Below, in pieces: positions 34,789-43,492 of a DNA stretch of 64,000 nucleotides. The notes under the pieces are model-generated. The model did not search any database, had not been told where the DNA came from, and saw nothing but the letters and a program-made list of their open reading frames with translations. The number at the start of each line of letters is the position of its first letter. Position 1 is the stretch's first letter. The stretch spans positions 1,511,146 through 1,575,145 of the forward strand of contig NZ_JAGSOJ010000001.1 in the NCBI RefSeq assembly GCF_023684385.1, written 5' to 3'. The translations under genes and the position numbers were made by a program. The stretch comes from Oceanirhabdus seepicola. GTDB taxonomy: Bacteria > Bacillota > Clostridia > Clostridiales > Clostridiaceae.

Positions 34789-36456
34789 TTGAAGTATAGT
34801 GGGGCCGAAATTATCATCAAATTACTTGAAAGACAAGGGATAGAATATATAACGGGAATTCCGGGAGGAGCGATTCTTCCAATATATAATGCACTTTATA
34901 AAAGTAAAATAGTCCATATTCTAGCACGTCACGAACAGGCGGGGGGCTTTATTGCCCAAGGAATAGCAAGAAGCACCGGTAAGGCAGCAGTTTGTTTTGC
35001 AACTTCTGGACCAGGTGCAACAAATCTGATAACAGCCATTGCCGATGCAAAGATGGATTCAGTGCCAATAGTCGCAATCACTGGGCAAGTTAATTCTTCT
35101 TTAATAGGAACAGATGCATTTCAAGAGATAGACACTTACGGACTTACCGTACCTATTACAAAACATAACTTTTTAGTGAAGTGTGCTAGAGACCTCTTAT
35201 ACATCATACCTGAAGCCTTCAAAATTGCAGAATCAGGCCGCCCTGGCCCTGTTGTAGTAGATATACCCAAAAATGTTCAGTTTCAAGAGGTTGAATTTGA
35301 TTACTGGCCTGTTTTTCAAGAAATTATAGAACCTATGAACCAAATAAATATATTTGATATGGAACTTGCAATTGAAATGATAAATAACTCAAAAAGGCCT
35401 ATATTGTATGTTGGTGGAGGGCTAATCCATTCTAATGTGTGGAAATCACTACAATCATTAGCAAAAAAGAATAGTATTCCTGTAACATGCACATTGATGG
35501 GGCTTGGATGCTACCCTTCCGATGATCCATTATACCTTGGAATGCTTGGTATGCATGGCTCAAAGCACACCAATCTTATTATGCGTGATACCGACTTGCT
35601 TATTTCACTGGGTGTCCGGTTTGATGATAGAGCAACAGGTAACCTTAATAAGTTTTGCCCTAAAGCAAAAGTAATTCATATGGATATTGATCCTTCAGAG
35701 ATAAATAAAAACAAAAAAACTGACTGCCATGTTGTTGGAGATGTTGGAATTATCATTCAGAAAATGCTGCCGTATATAAAAAGCGATAGTAGACGTGAAT
35801 GGCTTTCAGTTGTTAATGAAATGAGAAAAAAACACCCTTTTAAAATGCCGCCAAAGCAAGACTATTTGCATCCCCTTAACATTATTAGAAATACTGCTAG
35901 TTTTCTAGATGAAGATACCATTATAACTACCGATGTAGGACAGCATCAGATGTGGGTAGCTCAGGTATATCCATTTATGAAACCTAGAACACTGCTTACA
36001 TCAGGCGGACTTGGTACCATGGGATTCGGACTACCAGCAGCAATCGGAGCTGCGATTGCTAACCCTGAAAAACGTGTTGTTTGTTTCAGCGGAGATGGGT
36101 CTTTGCTGATGAATATTCATGACTTGGCAACACTTTCGGATCTTAACCTTAATGTTAAGGTCATAGTACTCAACAATGGCTGCCTAGGTCTTGTAAGACA
36201 ACAGCAAGAGCTTTTTTACAGTGGAAATTATATTGCAAGTAAATTTAAAACAATTCCTGACTTTGCTGCAGTCAGCAAGGCATTTGGAATAAAAGGTGTT
36301 CGTTTGGATGCAAATGTACTTAGTTCTATGCAACATATACAGATGGTAGTTTCTGAGACTGGTCCGTATGTAATTGATGTACTAATTAATCCGGAAGAAA
36401 ACGTATTCCCTATGGTTTCTCCTGGAGCAGGTAACTATGAAATGATTGGGGGTTAA
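34789..36456 (+). CDS. ilvB: Acetolactate synthase large (catalytic) subunit
   Basis: ThDP- and FAD-dependent acetolactate synthase, 555 aa, condensing two pyruvates (or pyruvate and 2-oxobutyrate) for branched-chain amino acids. It starts at TTG 34789 with GAAAGGAGGT upstream; the nearer ATG hits a stop. Domain order: ThDP-Pyr (1-165; catalytic Glu in ARHEQAGG), central FAD-related domain (~190-325), ThDP-PP (~375-530) with GDGSLLMNIHDLATLSDLN. The small regulatory subunit follows four bases later. Base composition is slightly richer in GC than its neighbours. Confidence 0.95.
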   Translation: MKYSGAEIIIKLLERQGIEYITGIPGGAILPIYNALYKSKIVHILARHEQAGGFIAQGIARSTGKAAVCFATSGPGATNLITAIADAKMDSVPIVAITGQVNSSLIGTDAFQEIDTYGLTVPITKHNFLVKCARDLLYIIPEAFKIAESGRPGPVVVDIPKNVQFQEVEFDYWPVFQEIIEPMNQINIFDMELAIEMINNSKRPILYVGGGLIHSNVWKSLQSLAKKNSIPVTCTLMGLGCYPSDDPLYLGMLGMHGSKHTNLIMRDTDLLISLGVRFDDRATGNLNKFCPKAKVIHMDIDPSEINKNKKTDCHVVGDVGIIIQKMLPYIKSDSRREWLSVVNEMRKKHPFKMPPKQDYLHPLNIIRNTASFLDEDTIITTDVGQHQMWVAQVYPFMKPRTLLTSGGLGTMGFGLPAAIGAAIANPEKRVVCFSGDGSLLMNIHDLATLSDLNLNVKVIVLNNGCLGLVRQQQELFYSGNYIASKFKTIPDFAAVSKAFGIKGVRLDANVLSSMQHIQMVVSETGPYVIDVLINPEENVFPMVSPGAGNYEMIGG

Positions 36457-36460
36457 TGCA

Positions 36461-36763
36461 ATGAATTATTACTGTGTTATCATATTAACGGTAAACAATA
36501 CTGCTGGAGTAATGTCCCACATTACCAATCTCTTTGCAAGGCGTGCTTTTAACCTTGAAGGAATCCTTTGCAGTAGAATCGATGATGGTTCCCTAAGCCA
36601 GGTTTATCTTCTAGTAAATAAAGATGATAGACTAGAACAGATTATAAAGCAGTTAATGAAACTTTATGATGTTATACATGTTTCGGTATGTACACATTGC
36701 GATGGGCATGTTTTTGAACATTTAGATAAACTGGTTAGACGTGCAGTTTGCATGTATAAATAA
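36461..36763 (+). CDS. ilvN: Acetolactate synthase small (regulatory) subunit
   Basis: A 100-aa ACT-domain protein that activates the IlvB catalytic subunit and gives valine feedback. The start chosen is ATG 36461, with GGGGGT eight bases upstream; an in-frame TTG at 36446 overlaps ilvB. The ACT fold begins YCVIILTVNNTAGVMSHIT and continues ARRAFNLEGILC. It is short, lacking the C-terminal domain of E. coli IlvH, as is common in clostridia. Co-transcribed with ilvB and closed by a terminator. Confidence 0.92.
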   Translation: MNYYCVIILTVNNTAGVMSHITNLFARRAFNLEGILCSRIDDGSLSQVYLLVNKDDRLEQIIKQLMKLYDVIHVSVCTHCDGHVFEHLDKLVRRAVCMYK

Positions 36764-36790
36764 AAACCACGATATCTCTATCGTGGTTTT
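36763..36790. terminator. Bidirectional terminator (ACCACGAT family) between ilvN and ackA
   Basis: Perfect 12-bp stem (36763-36774 with 36779-36790, TCTC loop). The A-run before and T-run after serve both convergent genes. Confidence 0.9.
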
Positions 36791-36816
36791 CAATGATTCT
36801 ATCATTAATATATCTT

Positions 36817-38010
36817 TTATAATTGACAAAGTTCCTTAGTATCTCTAGCTATCATTAACTCTTCATTTGTTGGAATTGCAAATACTTTTACAATTGACTC
36901 TTCTGCACTGATTTCTGCTACTTTACCTGCAACATTGTTCTTTTCTTTATCTATTCTTACTCCTAAGAACTCTAAACCTTCACAACTTGCTTCTCTAGCA
37001 TCTGATGAGTTTTCACCAATACCAGCAGTGAAAATTATACAATCCACTCCACCTAAAGCACCTGCGTAACTAGAGATGAATTTTTTAATTCTATAATGGA
37101 ATACATCTAATGATAATTGTGCTCTTTTGTTTCCTTCAGCGGCTGCCTTAAGATCTCTAAAGTCACTACTTATACCTGAAACCCCTAGTACTCCTGATTT
37201 TTTGTTCATTAAGTCTGATACTTGTGCTGGAGTTAAATCTAATTCTTGCATCAAGTATGTTACAATTGCAGGGTCTATATCTCCTGCTCTTGTTCCCATT
37301 GCCAGTCCAGCAAGTGGTGTAAAGCCCATAGTTGTATCAATAGATTTACCACCATCAATTGCACAAATACTTGCTCCATTTCCTAAATGACATGAAATGA
37401 TTTTTAAATCTTTAATATCTTTGCCCATCATTTCTGCCGCTACTTGTGAAACATATTTATGAGATGTTCCGTGGAAACCATATTTTCTTATCTTATGATC
37501 CTCATATAATTCATATGGAAGAGGATAAATATATGAATGGTCTGGCATTGTCTGATGAAATGCTGTATCAAATACTGCTACCATTGGAGTGTTAGGCATA
37601 AGGGCTTTGCATGCATTAATCCCAATAATGTTTGGTGGATTATGTAGTGGTGCTAATTTTGAACACTCTTCTAATGCTTGTATTACTTTTTCATCAATAA
37701 CTACAGAGCTAGAATAGTATTCTCCACCATGAACAACTCTATGTCCTACTGATGAAATTTCCTCTACATTTTTAATTACTCCATTAGTTTCATCTACTAG
37801 CGTGTCAAGAACTATTTTAATTGCATCTTTATGGTCCTTCATGTATTGTTTTACTATGTATTTTTCTCTACCTTCTACCTTTTGAGTTAAACCTGATCCT
37901 TCAGTACCTATTCTCTCAATTAAACCTTGAGCTAAACAACTTTCATTTTCCATATTAATAAGTTGATACTTTAGAGAAGAACTTCCACAATTAATTACTA
38001 GTACCTTCAT
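36817..38010 (-). CDS. ackA: Acetate kinase
   Basis: Cytoplasmic kinase converting acetyl phosphate and ADP to acetate and ATP, the main energy-yielding fermentation step. It is 397 aa, full length. Family signatures [15 protein letters not shown] (start), [37 protein letters not shown] and the adenosine site [13 protein letters not shown] are all present. GGAAGGTG precedes the ATG. No phosphotransacetylase gene is adjacent, unlike the common pta-ackA operon, so ackA stands alone here. Confidence 0.97.
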   Translation of the reverse strand: MKVLVINCGSSSLKYQLINMENESCLAQGLIERIGTEGSGLTQKVEGREKYIVKQYMKDHKDAIKIVLDTLVDETNGVIKNVEEISSVGHRVVHGGEYYSSSVVIDEKVIQALEECSKLAPLHNPPNIIGINACKALMPNTPMVAVFDTAFHQTMPDHSYIYPLPYELYEDHKIRKYGFHGTSHKYVSQVAAEMMGKDIKDLKIISCHLGNGASICAIDGGKSIDTTMGFTPLAGLAMGTRAGDIDPAIVTYLMQELDLTPAQVSDLMNKKSGVLGVSGISSDFRDLKAAAEGNKRAQLSLDVFHYRIKKFISSYAGALGGVDCIIFTAGIGENSSDAREASCEGLEFLGVRIDKEKNNVAGKVAEISAEESIVKVFAIPTNEELMIARDTKELCQL

Positions 38011-38520
38011 ATTTTTTCACCTTCCATGTATTATTTAGTTCACCAATTTGGATAACTTATATATATATAACATTAATTCTACAGGCTTCTATAACCATCC
38101 AATTAACTTTCTATTTGTATATCATATATAATAAATAGTATATCTTATAATATATGAATTATATATTATAAGATATATGATATATAATAACTCATAGAAT
38201 TTCAAGTAGTTATAAATAATTCGCAATTTTCTAAAAGTTTTTTAATACCTTATTGTCTATTTTTTGATACGTTTTTTTCTGATTAATAATATGAAGTTAC
38301 ACGTTATTTTTCTCTATTTGTTAAATCATTAACAAACCTATTAAAGACTCTTCATAATGAGATGTCTCTATTACTAGAATCCATTTTCCCTAATATCCAC
38401 CTAATGCACATAACTTTTATTGTATAATCTTACCATTTAATGTATTATTACATATAAAGTTCAATTATAGGTATAATCAAACACCTTAATCATATTAGAA
38501 TTATAGAGGAGGCTTTAAAA
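38011..38520. other. 510-bp intergenic region with large AT palindrome
   Basis: No credible ORF. A perfect 16-bp inverted repeat, TATATCTTATAATATA (38139-38154) with 38162-38177, lies 130 bases upstream of ackA, within a longer AT-rich palindromic stretch. The rest is featureless AT-rich DNA holding the promoters of the divergent ackA and S41 genes. Confidence 0.6.
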
Positions 38521-39981
38521 ATGAAACTAAAGAAATTTGTATTATTCACTATTACAGTAATGTTATCTTTTAATCTATTAGGATGTTCCCCAAAGAATAG
38601 TACAAACTTAGGAAATACTGAAAGAAAAAAAGAAACTAAAGTAACTAATACTTCAAAAGAAAACAAACAAAAAGGTAATAGTGATAAAGAAAAAAAGCAA
38701 AATACAAATACTATACTTTCACACAAGGAAATGAAAGAAGATTTAGATTTTTTAGTTGAAACTTTAGAGAATGTACATCCTAAAACCTATAATGGGTTTT
38801 CTGAAGAACAGCTAAATATAATTAATACAGCTTATGAACAGATAAAAGAACCTCTGAAAATAGGAGCGTTTTATTTTATAGCAAATGAGATTGTATGCTC
38901 ATTTAAAGATGCTCATACAAATATCTACCTGAATCTGAATGGTGAAGATACTATTATTGATTTATTTCCCGTTTGGCTCCGTGATGGATTGTATGTTAAA
39001 GAAAGTATTGGTGAATTACAAAAAGGAGATAAGATACTTTCATTGGGAGGGAAAAAAACTGAAGACTTATTAATAGAACTATCAAAATTAACCCCTGCTG
39101 AAAATGATAATTGGATAAAATCAATTGGAAGCTTAAATATTATAAAAGAACCTTACTTAAGATATTTAAATATAATAGAAGATAATTATGTCAATGTAAA
39201 GATACAGAGAAAAGATAAAAAAATGGAAATAAAACTACCTTTAATAGCAATTAATACCTCCAAAACTGATTCCCTAATGGATGAATCATTTATACATGAA
39301 AAATGGGTAAGCTTTACCATAGATAATGAAAATTCACTAGGTATCTTTAAATTAGATCATTGTAATTACAATGATGAATATAAAGAGGGATTAAATGATT
39401 TTTTCCAGGAAGTATTAAAAAACAATATACAAAATATAGCTATTGACCTTAGAGAGAATACAGGTGGAAATTCACGTGTAATAAATGAATTTATTCAATA
39501 TTTAGATGTTGATAACTATTTTGGTTATTCCAGTGAAATTAGATATTCATCTGAGGCTCGTAATCAAAGACCTTCTGAAAAATTATCTGGGTACAAATCC
39601 CATTCTGTCAATAAAATCAATAATAGAAAAATTGGAGTTACAGAGATGATATTTAAAGGAACTGTATATGCAATAACATCACCATTTACATTTAGTTCTG
39701 CAAACGACTTCGCTGTAGTCTTTAGAGATAATAATATAGGAAAAATAATAGGTGAGCCAACAGGGAATCAACCTTCAAGTTATGGTGATTGTCTTCAGTT
39801 TAAATTACCTAACTCTAAGTATGATTATCAAGTATCATTTAAAAATTGGAAAAGACCTAATACAGCTAATGATCCCGAAAATTGTTTAACTCCAGATATA
39901 ATTGTTTATACAACAATAGAGGATATAATAAATGGACGTGATCCGCAATTGGAAAAATTAAAAGAAGTTATAAAAGAGTAA
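38521..39981 (+). CDS. S41 family peptidase-like lipoprotein
   Basis: A 486-aa exported lipoprotein: signal sequence MKLKKFVLFTITVMLSFNLL with lipobox LLGC (Cys22). A Lys/Asn/Thr-rich linker (~25-60) is followed by a tail-specific-protease (S41/CtpA-like) fold. The catalytic region is DLRENTGGNSRVINEFIQYL followed by ITSPFTFSSANDFA, where the first Ser after Phe is the probable nucleophile. A PDZ-like region may lie at ~150-180 (LQKGDKILSLGG). GAGGAGG precedes the ATG. The substrate is unknown. Confidence 0.87.
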   Translation: MKLKKFVLFTITVMLSFNLLGCSPKNSTNLGNTERKKETKVTNTSKENKQKGNSDKEKKQNTNTILSHKEMKEDLDFLVETLENVHPKTYNGFSEEQLNIINTAYEQIKEPLKIGAFYFIANEIVCSFKDAHTNIYLNLNGEDTIIDLFPVWLRDGLYVKESIGELQKGDKILSLGGKKTEDLLIELSKLTPAENDNWIKSIGSLNIIKEPYLRYLNIIEDNYVNVKIQRKDKKMEIKLPLIAINTSKTDSLMDESFIHEKWVSFTIDNENSLGIFKLDHCNYNDEYKEGLNDFFQEVLKNNIQNIAIDLRENTGGNSRVINEFIQYLDVDNYFGYSSEIRYSSEARNQRPSEKLSGYKSHSVNKINNRKIGVTEMIFKGTVYAITSPFTFSSANDFAVVFRDNNIGKIIGEPTGNQPSSYGDCLQFKLPNSKYDYQVSFKNWKRPNTANDPENCLTPDIIVYTTIEDIINGRDPQLEKLKEVIKE

Positions 39982-39988
39982 CCACTAG

Positions 39989-40015
39989 AAAGGGAGTACA
40001 AGCACTACTCCCTTT
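39989..40015. terminator. Bidirectional intrinsic terminator
   Basis: AAAGGGAGTA (39989-39998) pairs with 40006-40015 between the convergent S41 and oxidoreductase genes. Confidence 0.8.
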
Positions 40016-40057
40016 TAGTTTTATTTATGATTCAATAATGAATAATTATTTTTATAT

Positions 40058-41419
40058 TTAGCCTTTAAAAGTAGCAAACCAAATAATTTCAGCAAGAGTT
40101 GGATGAGCATGCACTGTCTCTCTTAGATCAGAAAGAGTCAACTTGTGTCTTACTGCTAAAGCCAATTCATGAATAAGCTCTGTAGCATTCTTTCCAATAA
40201 TATTCGCACCAAGTATTACTTCTGTTTTCTTATCCAAGATAAGCTTTAATCTTCCTTCCGTCGCTTTCTCTAAAATAGCTTTTCCGTTCATCCTCATAGG
40301 GAAGTTAATTACTTTAATTTCTTCTTCTCCCTTAGCTTGTCTTTCTGTTAATCCAACTGAAGCAATTTCAGGAGATGTATAAACAACTCTTGGTGCAGTA
40401 AAATTCTCATATTTCTTGCTTTTTTCATTCATAATGTTACTTGAAACTATCATACTTTCATACACAGCTGTATGAGCAAGCATTAATGTTGGTACCACAT
40501 CCCCTACACCATATATATTATCTTTTGTTGATTGTAAATATTCATTAACTTTAATAAACCCATTTTCAGTTTCAACCCCTGCTTTTTCAAGATTGAGTTC
40601 ATCAATATTTGGTACTCTTCCTATACTTAATAGAACTTTATCGAATATGCGCTCCTCATTAATTGCTCCATCAAAATAACAATTAACTTTATTGTCCACA
40701 ATTTCAACTTTCTTAACACATGTTGAGGTATGAACTTCTATTTCTCTGTTAGAAAATATTTCTTTAACCATTACGCTAGTATCTATATCTTCAGCTGGCA
40801 TAATATAATCTGACATCTCCACCATCATAACTTCTGTACCTAATCTTGAATATATAGAAGCAAATTCACAACCTATTACTCCTCCACCTATTACAAGTAA
40901 CGACTTTGGTATTTCATCATTTTTTAACAGTTCATCACTTGTACATACATATTTACCATCAACATGAATATTAGGTAATAATCTAGCTCTAGACCCTGTT
41001 GCAATTACAATTTCATTACCAAAAATAACTTCGTTACTTCCATCACTCTTACTTACTTCAATATGATTAGCATCTACAAATCTTCCATGTCCAAAAATTA
41101 TTTCACTCTTTTGGCTAGACATATGAAATCCACTTAACATCTCAGTAGTTTTATTTAGTATACCACTAATTTTTTTCATATTAGGATTAACATTTGGGAT
41201 TTCTACTCCAAACATCTCTGCTTTATTAGCCATTTCAACTATTTCAGCTGATTTCACAAGTGCTTTTGTTGGCATACATCCCTGATTAACGCATGTCCCA
41301 CCAAAATTTTCTTCAAACTTTTCAATGATACAAATACTTTTATCTGTATGACTTAACATATTTGAAACTTCTAAACCAGCTGGACCACTTCCTAAAATAA
41401 CTACATCATATCTTTTCAT
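40058..41419 (-). CDS. Pyridine nucleotide-disulfide oxidoreductase (dihydrolipoyl dehydrogenase/mercuric reductase-like)
   Basis: FAD flavoprotein of 453 aa from ATG 41419 (GGAGGG upstream; an earlier GTG lies within the RBS). The FAD motif is VVILGSGPAGLEVSNML, the redox-active disulfide is GGTCVNQGCMPTK, the NAD(P)H motif is LVIGGGVIGCEFASIYSRLG, and the C-terminal dimerisation domain carries the His-Glu pair in HAHPTLAEIIW. No lipoyl-complex genes are adjacent, so it may be a stand-alone thiol, quinone or metal reductase. The divergent HxlR gene is probably its regulator. Confidence 0.9.
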   Translation of the reverse strand: MKRYDVVILGSGPAGLEVSNMLSHTDKSICIIEKFEENFGGTCVNQGCMPTKALVKSAEIVEMANKAEMFGVEIPNVNPNMKKISGILNKTTEMLSGFHMSSQKSEIIFGHGRFVDANHIEVSKSDGSNEVIFGNEIVIATGSRARLLPNIHVDGKYVCTSDELLKNDEIPKSLLVIGGGVIGCEFASIYSRLGTEVMMVEMSDYIMPAEDIDTSVMVKEIFSNREIEVHTSTCVKKVEIVDNKVNCYFDGAINEERIFDKVLLSIGRVPNIDELNLEKAGVETENGFIKVNEYLQSTKDNIYGVGDVVPTLMLAHTAVYESMIVSSNIMNEKSKKYENFTAPRVVYTSPEIASVGLTERQAKGEEEIKVINFPMRMNGKAILEKATEGRLKLILDKKTEVILGANIIGKNATELIHELALAVRHKLTLSDLRETVHAHPTLAEIIWFATFKG

Positions 41420-41548
41420 ATTATCCCTCCACACAAAATATTTTGACTAGTAATATAATTTATGATAGTTTGTAAGTATCAATAAATCAACTAGGCACTT
41501 TTTTGTCACCTAGTATCTAAAATGATACCACTCATCTAGGAGGAACCA

Positions 41549-41887
41549 ATGGAAAAATTCAACAAAGACTATGTTAAAGCCTCCCTATCAGTTATTGGAG
41601 GTAAATGGAAGGCCAGTATACTATGGAATATACATCCTAATCCAATGAGATTTAATGAACTAAATCGTGCCATTCCAGAAATCACAAAAAAAATGCTTGT
41701 TCAGCAATTACGTGAATTAGAACAGGATGGAATTATTCATCGTACAGTTCATAATGTCATCCCACCGAAAGTTGAATATTCCCTTACTGAGTATGGAGAA
41801 ACACTGTGTCCAATATTTAAAACTTTACATGATTGGGGAGAAAATCATCTTGCATTTTCAAAAAATATTCCATCTTCTGAAGACTAA
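41549..41887 (+). CDS. HxlR family transcriptional regulator
   Basis: A 112-aa winged-helix protein of the HxlR/DUF24 family: VIGGKWKASILWNIHPNPMRFNELNRAIPEI, abbreviated to its G-G-K-W family mark, then ITKKMLVQQLRELEQDG and the wing RTVHNVIPPKVEYSLTEYG. Members such as YodB, CatR and HypR sense quinones or disulfide stress. No Cys lies at the usual N-terminal position; the only Cys is near residue 91 (TLCPIF). AGGAGG precedes the ATG. Divergent from the disulfide oxidoreductase, its likely target. Confidence 0.92.
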   Translation: MEKFNKDYVKASLSVIGGKWKASILWNIHPNPMRFNELNRAIPEITKKMLVQQLRELEQDGIIHRTVHNVIPPKVEYSLTEYGETLCPIFKTLHDWGENHLAFSKNIPSSED

Positions 41888-41897
41888 TATAACTTAA

Positions 41898-41931
41898 AGC
41901 CCAGTACTATTTAATCAAATAGTACTGGGCT
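41898..41931. terminator. Bidirectional intrinsic terminator
   Basis: Perfect 15-bp stem (41898-41912 with 41917-41931, AATC loop) after the HxlR gene. Confidence 0.9.
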
Positions 41932-42022
41932 CTAAGTTTAAAACTTACCGTATTCATTGTTTAATATGAGGTAATTTTGATTTCATACCTATGTTATTAA
42001 TATATCTTCACATGAACTATTA

Positions 42023-42595
42023 TCAAATATAAAATTTAATTAATATATGTATGATAAAAATCAAAAAAGCAAGACCAAATAGTATATTTACCAATCCCAT
42101 AACTCTAAATTTCTTGCATTTCATATGATTTATATACTTCTCAAAATCGCTTTTTAAAACCCCAATGTTTTTCTTAGACTTTGATTTATAAATTCTTATT
42201 TCATTATAAAATGAATCAAATACTGATGAGTCATCAATGAGTTTATACTTAAAACCCTTATCTTCAAAATATTGTTCTAATAAACCTTCAAGTGTTTCTT
42301 CATCAATATTATAAATATACAATTGGTAAAACTTTTTATAATCTATATACAAAAATATAAAAAATAGAATCATCAAACAAAGAGCAGTTACTGATAAAAA
42401 CATGTCAAATTCCTCTCCAATAACTTGTGAAGAAAAAATCATAAACACGGGCAGTACTCTTGCTGCTCGTGAACTAATTCCTCTAATTATAAATGGAACT
42501 CTTTTAATCTGTCTTATACCAATATAAATCAGATACCCTGAAAAACTTAATCCAAACAAAGTCATAATAATATCATAAATAATTTCGTATTTCAT
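42023..42595 (-). CDS. Hypothetical membrane protein
   Basis: A 190-aa protein I do not recognise. Hydrophobic helices lie at ~8-27, ~45-60, ~64-84 and ~165-188, with a soluble, charged segment (~88-160) containing EEETLEGLLEQYFEDKGFKY-like sequence between the third and fourth. GGGAGAAA precedes the ATG. It has no operon partner and lies between the HxlR and pflA genes. The topology suggests a cytoplasmic sensor or scaffold loop, but no function can be given. Confidence 0.75.
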   Translation of the reverse strand: MKYEIIYDIIMTLFGLSFSGYLIYIGIRQIKRVPFIIRGISSRAARVLPVFMIFSSQVIGEEFDMFLSVTALCLMILFFIFLYIDYKKFYQLYIYNIDEETLEGLLEQYFEDKGFKYKLIDDSSVFDSFYNEIRIYKSKSKKNIGVLKSDFEKYINHMKCKKFRVMGLVNILFGLAFLIFIIHILIKFYI

Positions 42596-42767
42596 TTTCT
42601 CCCTCTCTCATATTTATCAATATACACATTTTATCAATTATTATTAATTTTGTAAATATAAAAACAAACACAACCTTCTCTTAATGAGCTGGCTGAGTTT
42701 GTTTACAAAGTTACAATATATTATTTTGACTTTGTTTTCTATCTTTAGAATTTTATTTATTTATCTA

Positions 42768-43475
42768 TTAAACACTTACAAATCTATCTTCCATTTTCTT
42801 AATTTTCTCTCTACACATAGGTTTAATTCCCTGTAGTCTGTATGGTATACCCATAGTCTCATATTTATTTACACCAAGAGTATGATAAGGAAGAAGTTCA
42901 ACTTTTTCCACATTTTCAAATTCATCAATCAAACTTTTCAACTGCTTTAAATGGTTATCCCCATCAGTTATTCCTGGTACAACTACATGTCTAATCCATA
43001 GGTTTACATTGGATTTCTTCAAATCTTCAGCAAACTTTTTAAACTCGTTAATATCCCCTCTAACAAGTTCCTTATATCCTTTTCTGTTCACATGTTTAAC
43101 ATCAAGGATTGCTAAATCAGTATATTTTAAGATTTCTTCATAATTCCCTAAACCGAATCCAGCTGTATCTATAGCAGTATGCAATCCATGTTCTTTACAA
43201 AGCTTAAGAAACTTTATTAGAAATTCAGGCTGTAGAAGTGGATCACCACCAGAGCATGTGATTCCCCCTCCAGACCTATCAAAATAGTGTTTGAATCTTA
43301 ATGCCTTCTGTAAAAGTTCTTCTGGAGTTACCTCTTTTCCTTCATTCAAATTCCATGTATCAGGATTATGACAGTAAGCACATCTTAACTTACACCCTTG
43401 AAAAAATACTACAAACCTTATACCCGGACCATCATTAAGCCCTAATGTTTCTATAGAATGTATTCTTCCCTTCAT
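42768..43475 (-). CDS. pflA: Pyruvate formate-lyase-activating enzyme
   Basis: Radical SAM enzyme, 235 aa, that installs the glycyl radical on PflB under anaerobic conditions. The 4Fe-4S motif CxxxCxxC is at Cys28, Cys32 and Cys35 (GCKLRCAYCHNPDTW), followed by the SAM-binding GGG in RSGGGITCSGGDPLLQ. The length and the early motif are typical of PflA without an extra ferredoxin insert. It starts 18 bases after the pflB stop with AAGGGGGAG upstream, so it is co-transcribed with pflB. Confidence 0.96.
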   Translation of the reverse strand: MKGRIHSIETLGLNDGPGIRFVVFFQGCKLRCAYCHNPDTWNLNEGKEVTPEELLQKALRFKHYFDRSGGGITCSGGDPLLQPEFLIKFLKLCKEHGLHTAIDTAGFGLGNYEEILKYTDLAILDVKHVNRKGYKELVRGDINEFKKFAEDLKKSNVNLWIRHVVVPGITDGDNHLKQLKSLIDEFENVEKVELLPYHTLGVNKYETMGIPYRLQGIKPMCREKIKKMEDRFVSV

Positions 43476-43492
43476 AAAGCACTCCCCCTTAT

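Noticed and set aside
38139..38177. Replication origin
   Set aside because: The palindrome is AT-rich, but there are no clustered DnaA boxes and no dnaA/dnaN nearby.
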